DNA from: DASXUG01 sp036504995
GTDB lineage: Bacteria; Pseudomonadota; Gammaproteobacteria; Burkholderiales; Methylophilaceae
DNA: 64,000 nt
Direction: 5' to 3'
Assembly (NCBI GenBank): GCA_036504995.1
Contig: DASXUG010000017.1
Span: 1-64,000, forward strand
Shown: in pieces, positions 1-7,151 of the stretch
Layout of the letters: every line of letters begins with the position of its first letter
How positions within the stretch are numbered: position 1 is the first letter of the stretch
The notes under the pieces: generated by a model
Database searches by the model: none
What the model was told of the DNA's origin: nothing
The model's input: only the letters and a program-made list of their open reading frames with translations
Translations under genes and position numbers: made by a program

Positions 1-134
1 CAGAGCGTCGTGCGAGTAATAGTCCATTGAGAGGGAAGGCTGCAAGTAAAGCGAAGGCTGCTCCTGCTCCGCAGGCGCAGGCGACCTTCGCTAAAACTGG
101 CACCGATGATGCGGGGGATTGGGAGGAGTTTTAA
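1..134 (+). CDS. methyl-accepting chemotaxis protein, C-terminal tail (partial)
   Basis: The reading frame is open from the window edge to TAA at 132-134. The last ~43 residues are Ala/Lys/Pro/Gln-rich and end in Asp-Trp-Glu-Glu-Phe. This layout, a flexible tail ending in an xWExF pentapeptide, is the known CheR/CheB tether of high-abundance chemoreceptors (NWETF in E. coli Tsr). With a receptor and cheR downstream, this is most likely the end of another chemoreceptor. The signalling domain lies outside the window, so the family call rests on the tail and context alone. Confidence 0.7.
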   Translation, partial: ERRASNSPLRGKAASKAKAAPAPQAQATFAKTGTDDAGDWEEF

Positions 135-191
135 GTCTTTTCTGATTGAAATGGTAATACGCAATAAACAGTAACAATAAGTCTGTAGTAG

Positions 192-229
192 TTAGGCACT
201 AGCCCCATTAAAAAGCGGCTGGTGCCTAA
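192..229. terminator. stem-loop between two receptor genes
   Basis: Arms of 13 nt (192-204 and 217-229) pair with one G-T wobble around a 12-nt loop. It lies 58 nt after the upstream receptor stop. There is no clear T-run after it, so it may be a Rho-independent terminator with a poor U-tract or an mRNA 3'-end stabiliser. Confidence 0.4.
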
Positions 230-335
230 GTGATTATCCGAGAAAATTGATAAGACTATCCGTTTGGGGGCAATTTTGTGTGGTTATCAGTCCCTTTGAA
301 TAGGTTGGCTCACTGACTAAATACACGAGGACAGC

Positions 336-2939
336 ATGAAATACAATAAGAGTAGCGGCTTAATTGATCGATTTGGTAGTTTGAAATTGGGGCAGCAATT
401 GCTGATATTAATTAGTACCTTATCTATAGGTATTATTGCTGCAATTTGTTATGACGATATACAAGATGGCAAGATTGCCGTCAATGGCCCGCAATATCAG
501 CAAATTATTTTGCAGAAGAATCTGCAAGCGGATATTTTGCCACCCCCAGAATATTTACTTGAAGCATGGAAAGTAAGCCTAGAAATGGGGATGTTGAAAG
601 ACAGACCATTGCAAGCTTCTATTGATGAAGGCAATCGGTTAAAGAAGGCCTTTGAAGACCGTCATCAATATTGGTTGAAAAAATTAGGGTCAGAAAGTGC
701 AGTTGGTAAAAAAGCCAATGTCGATCTTTATGAGTCAGGCTTGGCCTTTTTTAAAGTTCGTGACAATGAACTGATTCCAGCCCTGCAGACGAGCAATAAA
801 AGCATGGTCGATACGGCTATGTATGAATTGAGCAGGGCTTACGCTAAGCATAGACGTGTGGTCGATGACTTGGTGGTGCTGTCAAACCAAGAGGCTGGCA
901 GGGTGGAAGCTGAAACAGCAACAATTATACAAAAAAACACTTGGATTACTTATGGCGTCACAGTGACCTTGCTTATTTATGCAATTGTGGTCAGTTCTAT
1001 TTTAGTTGCTGCAATTCGTAAGCGCTTGGGTGGCGAAGTAGGTGAGGTTTTAGCTGCTGCACAAAAAATTGCGGATGGTTTATTCCAAGACTCAACCGTG
1101 AAGAGCGACGCTGGTCAGGCGAATGCAATTTCTGCGCTGAACAAAGCGGTGCAAACTTTGATTGAAATCGACCAAGAAATGACGCGGATGGAAACTGAAC
1201 ACGCTAACGGCAATATGAGTGCTGTCATTGATGTGGGTCGTTTCCATGGCGAATATCGCAATATGGCACAGGATATTAACCGTATGGTAGGCATGCATGT
1301 CGGGTTGTTGCAATCAACCAGTGCGTCTCTGCAATTGTTAGCCAAAGGTGATTTTAATGTTGAGTTTAAAGCGTTACCTGGTGATTTGACTGTGCTCAAT
1401 GAAAGCTTTGAGGCCTTGCGAGACAACGTTAGAACCTTGATTACCGACATGAAATCTATGGCTGCCGAGCATGACCAAGGTGAAACTGATGCCATGCTTG
1501 ATGTGGAAAAATTTGATGGTGATTTTAAAGTGGTTGCCAGTGGTGTCAACGCCATGGTTAGCACGCATTTGCACGATAAAGATAAGTTGATTCATGTGAT
1601 GGACAGCTTGGGACGTGGTGACTTAACGGTTGAGTTGGAACCTATGCAGGGCAAGAAAGCGGTGATGAATAAGAGCGTTGAGCGTATTCGTGGCAACTTA
1701 AAAGGCGTTGTTGACTCAGTGAACTGGGTTAATTCTGAGCACGAAAAAGGCAATATTGACATGACCTTGCGTGCAGACATGTTCAAAGGACATTTTGCAG
1801 TATTGGCTGAAAGTGTGAATAAACTAGTGGCGGGGCATGTTGAGTTAAATCAAAAGGCTATGGCGGTGGTAAAGGCCTTTGGGGAGGGTGACTTTAATGC
1901 GCCTTTAGAAAGATTTCCTGGTAAAAAAGCCTTTATTAACGAAACAATCGAGCAAGTTCGCAGTAATTTACAGGCATTGAATGAAGATGCGCAGATGCTG
2001 GCGAATGCTGCGCGTGAGGGCAAGGTGACGGTACGTGCCGACGCTGCTAAACACTCTGGTGACTTCCGTAAGATTGTAGAGGGTGTTAACGAAACGCTTG
2101 AAATGATTGTAGGGCCAATTGTCGTGGTAAAAATGTCTTCTGAAGCTATTAACAATGCTGCGCAAGAAATTTCACAAGGCAATAGTGACTTATCGCGTCG
2201 TACTGAAGAGCAAGCGATTAGCTTGGAGAAGACGGCGACTACCATGGCTGAACTTGCAACGACAGTTAAGCAAAATGCAGATAACGCAAATCAAGCAAAT
2301 TCGCTAGCCGCTGAGGCCTCGAATGTGGCTGTGAGAGGTGGTGAAGTGGTACAGCAAGTGGTGAACACCATGAGCGATATTAATGATAGCGCTAGAAAAA
2401 TTGAAGACATTATTTCTGTGATTGATGGCATCGCTTTCCAAACCAATATTCTCGCGCTAAATGCTGCAGTAGAAGCCGCACGTGCAGGTGAGCAAGGGCG
2501 TGGTTTTGCGGTAGTGGCGTCTGAAGTGCGTAATTTAGCACAACGATCAGCCAGTGCTGCCAAAGAAATTAAAGAGTTGATCGCTGATTCTGTACATAAA
2601 ACTGCAGATGGTACAGCGCAGGTTGAGCGTGCAGGCAAAACTATGTCTGAGGTAGTGAGTTCTGTGAAGCGTGTGTCTGCCATTATTGGTGAGATTGCAG
2701 CCGCTTCAGCTGAACAAAGTGCAGGCATCAACCGTGTAAATGAGGCTGTTGCAAGTATGGACGAGGTTACTCAGCAAAATACGGCCTTGGTTGAAGAGGC
2801 CGCCGCCGCTGCCGAGTCACTGAAAGATCAAGCGGGCCAGTTATTTGAAACAGTCAGCGTATTTGTACTGGATACGGATAAAGTGGCCGCCAAAGCACAT
2901 GCTAGCCAAGAAGGTTACCGCTTGGCAGCAAATTATTAA
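336..2939 (+). CDS. methyl-accepting chemotaxis protein with tandem HAMP-like repeats
   Basis: This 867-residue chemoreceptor has TM1 at about 21-40, a ~160-residue periplasmic sensor region, TM2 at about 203-227 and a first HAMP at about 226-280. Three ~90-residue repeats follow (about 282-369, 370-459, 460-548) plus a partial fourth (549-594). Each carries EHxxG, FxGxF, VNxxV, GDF/GDL and PGxxxxxN landmarks. The signalling hairpin is at about 694-734 (GIAFQTNILALNAAVEAARA). It should pass ligand binding to CheA/CheW, which are not in the window. Unlike the preceding receptor, its C-terminus (RLAANY) has no CheR-binding pentapeptide. GAGG at 327-330 supports ATG 336. The ligand cannot be predicted. 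Confidence 0.93.
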   Translation: MKYNKSSGLIDRFGSLKLGQQLLILISTLSIGIIAAICYDDIQDGKIAVNGPQYQQIILQKNLQADILPPPEYLLEAWKVSLEMGMLKDRPLQASIDEGNRLKKAFEDRHQYWLKKLGSESAVGKKANVDLYESGLAFFKVRDNELIPALQTSNKSMVDTAMYELSRAYAKHRRVVDDLVVLSNQEAGRVEAETATIIQKNTWITYGVTVTLLIYAIVVSSILVAAIRKRLGGEVGEVLAAAQKIADGLFQDSTVKSDAGQANAISALNKAVQTLIEIDQEMTRMETEHANGNMSAVIDVGRFHGEYRNMAQDINRMVGMHVGLLQSTSASLQLLAKGDFNVEFKALPGDLTVLNESFEALRDNVRTLITDMKSMAAEHDQGETDAMLDVEKFDGDFKVVASGVNAMVSTHLHDKDKLIHVMDSLGRGDLTVELEPMQGKKAVMNKSVERIRGNLKGVVDSVNWVNSEHEKGNIDMTLRADMFKGHFAVLAESVNKLVAGHVELNQKAMAVVKAFGEGDFNAPLERFPGKKAFINETIEQVRSNLQALNEDAQMLANAAREGKVTVRADAAKHSGDFRKIVEGVNETLEMIVGPIVVVKMSSEAINNAAQEISQGNSDLSRRTEEQAISLEKTATTMAELATTVKQNADNANQANSLAAEASNVAVRGGEVVQQVVNTMSDINDSARKIEDIISVIDGIAFQTNILALNAAVEAARAGEQGRGFAVVASEVRNLAQRSASAAKEIKELIADSVHKTADGTAQVERAGKTMSEVVSSVKRVSAIIGEIAAASAEQSAGINRVNEAVASMDEVTQQNTALVEEAAAAAESLKDQAGQLFETVSVFVLDTDKVAAKAHASQEGYRLAANY

Positions 2940-2987
2940 GCCTTTGAGAGTAACAGTAAATAATAATAATCATAGATTGGAAGCAAA

Positions 2988-3872
2988 ATGTTGGTAAAAA
3001 ATAAGCAACAAGATGAGCGAGAGTTTGATTTTACGCCTCACGATTTTGAGCGTATTCGTAAGCTTATTTACCAGCATGCAGGTATTTCTCTATCGGAAGC
3101 CAAAACCGATATGGTCTACAGCCGTATTGGTCGCCGTTTGCGCGCTGGTGGTTTTGACTCGTTTAAGGAGTATTTAGACGACTTAGAACATCAAAATAGC
3201 GCACCTGAATGGGAAGCCTTTACCAACGCACTGACCACTAATTTGACCTCATTTTTTCGCGAAGAGCATCATTTCCCGATTTTACTGGAACATTTGCAGA
3301 AGCTTCAAAAGCCTATACGTATCTGGTGCTCAGCCGCGTCTACTGGTGAAGAGCCTTATACTTTGGCGATGACTGCTTGCGAAGCGTTTGGCACGCTCAA
3401 GCCGCCCGTTGAGATTATTGCGACGGACATTGATACCAATGTATTGGCAACCGCGGCTAAAGGGGTTTACCCGTACGAGCGTGTAAGCAAACTTTCTGAA
3501 CATCGTCGTAAGGAGTTTTTTCTCAAAGGCACAGGCAAGCACGAAGGCGTGGTCAAAGTCCGTAAAGAGTTACAGAGCTTGATCACTTTTAGGCAACTCA
3601 ATTTATTGGATGATCACTATGGGCTAGGTGAGCCATTCGATGCCATTTTTTGCAGAAATGTGATGATTTATTTTGACAAGCCAACGCAAGCGGCAATTTT
3701 AAATAAATTTATTCCCTTGATGAAATCGAATGCTCTGTTATTTGCAGGGCATTCAGAAAACTTTTTGTATGTATCGAATGCAATCAAATTACGTGGCAAA
3801 ACGGTATACGAGTTAAATAAATCAGGCGATAGCAAAATGTCGGCATTAAGATCTAAGGAGAGCGCTCTATGA
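2988..3872 (+). CDS. cheR: chemotaxis protein methyltransferase CheR
   Basis: CheR uses SAM to methylate glutamates of chemoreceptors during adaptation. The 294-residue protein has the N-terminal helical domain (about 13-75), NLTSFFRE (85-92), the SAM-binding stretch WCSAASTGEEPY (113-124), ATDID (145-149) and CRNVMIYF. The length is normal for the family. It follows the receptor by 48 nt and overlaps cheD by 4 nt (ATGA), so the two are probably translationally coupled. Its enzymatic partner CheB is two genes downstream. Confidence 0.96.
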   Translation: MLVKNKQQDEREFDFTPHDFERIRKLIYQHAGISLSEAKTDMVYSRIGRRLRAGGFDSFKEYLDDLEHQNSAPEWEAFTNALTTNLTSFFREEHHFPILLEHLQKLQKPIRIWCSAASTGEEPYTLAMTACEAFGTLKPPVEIIATDIDTNVLATAAKGVYPYERVSKLSEHRRKEFFLKGTGKHEGVVKVRKELQSLITFRQLNLLDDHYGLGEPFDAIFCRNVMIYFDKPTQAAILNKFIPLMKSNALLFAGHSENFLYVSNAIKLRGKTVYELNKSGDSKMSALRSKESAL

Positions 3873-4477
3873 GCATGGTAGAAGAAGAAATCTCCACCAC
3901 CCTGTATTACGACAGAACTTTTGATTGCAACGCAGCCAAAATTTCACCAGGTGAGTATTACTTTACCAAGGAAAACATGATGATAGTCACTGTGCTTGGC
4001 TCGTGCGTGTCTGCCTGTATTCGCGACAATGTGAGTGGTATTGGTGGTATGAATCACTTTATGTTGCCTGATGGTGGGAGTGCAGACAAAGATAGTCCTG
4101 TATCAGAATCCATGCGCTATGGTACCTATGCGATGGAGGTATTGATTAACCAATTACTGAGAAATGGCGCGCGTCGTGAGAACTTAGAGGCCAAAATTTT
4201 TGGGGGTGGTAATGTGTTGCGTAGTTTTACCACCACAAATGTGGGGGATCGCAATGCCGCTTTTGTGAAGAAATTTTTAAAGGATGAGCGTATTCGTGTC
4301 ACTGGCGAGGATTTGCTGGATATTTATCCGCGCAAAGTTTATTACTTTCCCAAAACAGGAAAAGTGTTAGTCAAAAAACTCAAGCAATTAAATAACTACA
4401 CCTTGGTTAAACGTGAGCAAGCCTATGCTAGCAAGCTTAAAACCAACGAGGTGGCTGGCGATATTGATTTGTTTTAA
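3869..4477 (+). CDS. cheD: chemoreceptor glutamine deamidase CheD
   Basis: CheD deamidates specific receptor glutamines, giving glutamates that CheR can methylate. In this 202-residue protein the catalytic pair is visible as Cys46 (GSCVSACI) and His63 (GGMNHFMLP). The 17-residue spacing matches the Thermotoga CheD Cys/His pair. FGGGNV is also present. The start overlaps the cheR stop (ATGA at 3869-3872) and AAGGAG lies at 3855-3860. Coexistence of CheD with CheZ is common in betaproteobacteria. The C-terminal ~40 residues are lysine-rich and less typical. Confidence 0.95.
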   Translation: MSMVEEEISTTLYYDRTFDCNAAKISPGEYYFTKENMMIVTVLGSCVSACIRDNVSGIGGMNHFMLPDGGSADKDSPVSESMRYGTYAMEVLINQLLRNGARRENLEAKIFGGGNVLRSFTTTNVGDRNAAFVKKFLKDERIRVTGEDLLDIYPRKVYYFPKTGKVLVKKLKQLNNYTLVKREQAYASKLKTNEVAGDIDLF

Positions 4478-4559
4478 TGGCTAAACTGGTTAATTACAAA
4501 ACTTTAAATTTAAAAATAAGAAGCTAAAAAATAAGTTAAGCATATAGGTTGGGAACAAT

Positions 4560-5636
4560 ATGAAAAAAATTAGAGTGTTAGTGATTGATGATTCGGCGTT
4601 GATTCGCAGTTTATTGACTGAAATTATCAACAGCCAGCGTGATATGGAGGTTGTTGGTGCAGCACCAGACCCATTAATTGCACGTGACATGATTAAACAA
4701 TTAACCCCTGATGTGTTAACACTGGACGTAGAAATGCCCAAGATGGATGGTTTGGATTTTCTTGAGCGCTTAATGCGTTTACGTCCTATGCCAGTGGTGA
4801 TGGTTTCTACGTTGACGGAGCGTGGTTCAGAAATTACGCTGCGCGCTCTGGAACTAGGCGCAACTGATTTTGTGACTAAACCCAAAATGTCGATTACTGA
4901 AGGGATGCGTGAATATACGGATTTAATTGCCGATAAAATTCGTGCAGCGTCTCAGGCTAAAGTTTCTTCGCTAGGCAGTGCTTCTGGTGGTGCAGGAGCA
5001 AAGGCGCCCGCCCCAGCAGCATTACGTAACCCATTGGTGAGTAGTGAAAAGCTCATTATTATTGGCGCCTCTACAGGTGGCACTGAGGCTATCAAAGCTT
5101 TTCTAACCAAAATGCCATCAGATTGTCCTGGTATTTTAATTACACAACATATGCCCGCAGGCTTCACTAAGTCTTTTGCCAATCGTTTAGATTCGATTTG
5201 TCAAATCTCGGTAACAGAAGCGCAGGGCGGTGAGCGTGTGCTGCCTGGTCATGCCTATATCGCACCTGGGGATCAGCATTTAATGTTGGTGAGAAGCGGC
5301 GCCAATTATATGACTCAGCTTAGTGATGCTCCACCTGTTAATCGGCATAAACCTTCAGTGGATGTACTGTTTGATTCAGCAGCCATTGCGGCAGGTAAAA
5401 ATGCGCTGGGCGTTATTTTGACTGGCATGGGCAAAGATGGCGCAGCGGGTATGGCGAGAATGCATGATGCGGGCGCTTATACCTTTGCGCAGAATGAAGA
5501 AAGTTGTGTGGTGTATGGTATGCCAAGAGAGGCAGTGCTCCATGGCGGCGTCGATGAGGTCGCTCATTTAAATGATCTGCCTAAGTTAGTATTGAATTAT
5601 TTGATGACAAATAATATGCGTGCCTTAAGGGTTTAA
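4560..5636 (+). CDS. cheB: chemotaxis response regulator / protein-glutamate methylesterase CheB
   Basis: CheB demethylates (and can deamidate) receptors when phosphorylated by CheA. The 358-residue protein has an N-terminal receiver with Asp10/Asp11, phospho-acceptor Asp56 (LDVEMPKMDG) and LELGATDFVTKP. An Ala/Gly/Pro linker leads to the methylesterase domain with Ser171 (GASTGG), the His of TQHMPAGF and the Asp of GMGKDGAAGM forming the triad. It starts 82 nt after cheD in an AT-rich gap with only a weak ribosome site (GGTTGGGA). It completes the cheR-cheD-cheB adaptation set. Confidence 0.96.
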   Translation: MKKIRVLVIDDSALIRSLLTEIINSQRDMEVVGAAPDPLIARDMIKQLTPDVLTLDVEMPKMDGLDFLERLMRLRPMPVVMVSTLTERGSEITLRALELGATDFVTKPKMSITEGMREYTDLIADKIRAASQAKVSSLGSASGGAGAKAPAPAALRNPLVSSEKLIIIGASTGGTEAIKAFLTKMPSDCPGILITQHMPAGFTKSFANRLDSICQISVTEAQGGERVLPGHAYIAPGDQHLMLVRSGANYMTQLSDAPPVNRHKPSVDVLFDSAAIAAGKNALGVILTGMGKDGAAGMARMHDAGAYTFAQNEESCVVYGMPREAVLHGGVDEVAHLNDLPKLVLNYLMTNNMRALRV

Positions 5637-5678
5637 CCGTGCGTGAGCGTGAGCGAGTATATTTTATTTTTAAAAACC

Positions 5679-5705
5679 TCAAGCTTGGCAAAATTAAACC
5701 GATAA
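5679..5705 (+). promoter_or_regulatory. sigma-28 (FliA) type promoter for cheYZ
   Basis: TCAAGCTT (5679-5686), exactly 11 nt, then ACCGATAA (5698-5705). Against the enterobacterial consensus TAAAGTTT-N11-GCCGATAA this is 6/8 and 7/8. It lies 87 nt upstream of the cheY ATG in a 156-nt gap. Chemotaxis genes are classic FliA targets. Confidence 0.6.
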
Positions 5706-5792
5706 CGAACTAAGGATGTAAATAGGGGCGCCTGCGCAAAATAAAGCAAGCGAGTAATTACAGTAAATAAATGTAAGTGAATGGAGTAATCA

Positions 5793-6191
5793 ATGTCTAA
5801 TCCTAATACCAAATTTCTAGTCGTGGATGACTTTTCAACCATGCGTAGAATTGTGCGTAACCTGCTTAAAGAGCTAGGCTACAACAATGTAGAAGAAGCT
5901 GAAGATGGCGCAGATGGCCTGGCTAAACTAAAGGCAGGTAATTTTGAGTTTGTCGTGTCAGACTGGAATATGCCAAATATGGATGGTTTGACCATGCTGC
6001 AACATATACGCGCTGATCCAGCACTTTCTCACTTGCCTGTGTTGATGGTGACTGCCGAGGCGAAAAAAGAAAACATTATTGCTGCAGCTCAGGCAGGTGC
6101 CAATGGTTATGTGGTCAAGCCTTTTACTGCCGCCACGTTAGACGAAAAATTAGCTAAGATTTTTGAAAAACTTGAGAAAGTTGGAGCTTAG
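5793..6191 (+). CDS. cheY: chemotaxis response regulator CheY
   Basis: CheY is a single-domain receiver that binds the flagellar motor switch when phosphorylated by CheA. The 132-residue protein keeps Asp12/Asp13, phospho-acceptor Asp57 (SDWNMPNMDG), the conserved Thr of LMVTAEA and the Lys of VVKPF. It is close to E. coli CheY, including residue numbering of the phospho-site. It is followed 2 nt later by cheZ and preceded by a sigma-28-like promoter, so cheY and cheZ probably form their own transcript within the cluster. Confidence 0.97.
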   Translation: MSNPNTKFLVVDDFSTMRRIVRNLLKELGYNNVEEAEDGADGLAKLKAGNFEFVVSDWNMPNMDGLTMLQHIRADPALSHLPVLMVTAEAKKENIIAAAQAGANGYVVKPFTAATLDEKLAKIFEKLEKVGA

Positions 6192-6193
6192 TC

Positions 6194-7009
6194 ATGAGTG
6201 AGTCAATACAAGAAGAAGATCTGTTTGAACAAGCACTTGCTGAAGCTGCAGCCAGTAAAGAGGCTCAAGTTGGTACTCCAAAAGTTGAGACACCAAGTAC
6301 TGCTTCACCTGAGTTGACTACCTCCAATGAAGTGGCTGTTGAGGTGACAGCTAAGTCCCCAGTTGATGCTGGTGCTGAGGCTGAGGTTGCGAGTGGAGAC
6401 AGTCATGCGTCAAATAATGACGATATGATTAATCGCATTGGTCATTTGACTCGTATGTTTCATGAAAGCCTGAGTGGCCTTGGGTTAGACCAAATGATTG
6501 AGCATGTCGCGCACGATATTCCAGATGCTCGTGAGCGTTTGAATTATGTCGCTAAAATGACAGAGCAAGCTGCAGAGCGCGTTTTAAATGCGACTGATAT
6601 TGCTTCACCTTTGCAAGATGAACTTTCTACAACGGCGCTGTCTATCAAAGAGCGTTGGCAAACGGTGATGGCAAATCCGTCACTCAAAAGTGAGTATGAT
6701 AAGGTTGCCGAAGAAACCTTAGAATTTTTAGAGAAAACAGCTAAAAATACCAAAGAAACTAAAGATTTGTTGATGGACATCATGATGGCTCAGGATTTTC
6801 AAGATCTAACTGGGCAAGTGATTAAGAAAATTACAGGGCTTGCGCAGGATGTGGAAAAGCAACTGTTGCAAGTGTTGGTAGATTATTCTCCACCAGCCAA
6901 AAAAGCGGAAGAAGGTCTCTTGAATGGCCCGCAAATTGATAAAACCAAAGTAGATGTGGTTGGTTCGCAAGCGCAAGTAGATGATTTGTTGGATAGCTTA
7001 GGCTTCTAA
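6194..7009 (+). CDS. cheZ: CheY-P phosphatase CheZ
   Basis: CheZ stimulates CheY-P dephosphorylation. The diagnostic motif AQDFQDLTGQVIKKI supplies Asp204 and Gln208, equivalent to E. coli Asp143 and Gln147. The C-terminus (VDDLLDSLGF) is the CheY-binding peptide. At 271 residues it is longer than E. coli CheZ (214). The excess is an acidic, low-complexity N-terminal extension of about 75 residues rich in Glu, Ala, Thr and Ser. TTGGAG at 6181-6186 supports ATG 6194. Function is confident; the role of the extension is unknown. Confidence 0.95.
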   Translation: MSESIQEEDLFEQALAEAAASKEAQVGTPKVETPSTASPELTTSNEVAVEVTAKSPVDAGAEAEVASGDSHASNNDDMINRIGHLTRMFHESLSGLGLDQMIEHVAHDIPDARERLNYVAKMTEQAAERVLNATDIASPLQDELSTTALSIKERWQTVMANPSLKSEYDKVAEETLEFLEKTAKNTKETKDLLMDIMMAQDFQDLTGQVIKKITGLAQDVEKQLLQVLVDYSPPAKKAEEGLLNGPQIDKTKVDVVGSQAQVDDLLDSLGF

Positions 7010-7056
7010 TTAATTTATACTGCTTGCTTAAAAGTGTGTAAATGATTAGTTTTAAG

Positions 7057-7080
7057 GCGTTAGTTTGAGAGAGCTGACGC
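7057..7080 (+). terminator. weak hairpin after cheZ
   Basis: Seven-bp arms (7057-7063 and 7074-7080, one G-T pair) with a 10-nt loop lie 47 nt after the cheZ stop. Only a poor T-tract follows, so termination is uncertain. Confidence 0.3.
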
Positions 7081-7151
7081 TGTCATAGTTTGTAGTACCG
7101 TATGATAAGTACTGCGGTATATTACTATGGTATATTTTAGTGGAGTGAAGT

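Noticed and set aside
227..253. TAAGTGAT-N11-ATTGATAA upstream of the second receptor as a sigma-28 promoter
   Set aside because: Only 9 of 16 positions match and it overlaps the end of the stem-loop at 192-229; too weak to list beside the cheY site.
1115..1564. Long antisense frames inside the receptor, CheZ, czcA, ftsK and other genes
   Set aside because: They mirror strongly conserved genes on the other strand, lack ribosome sites and have no recognisable protein features.
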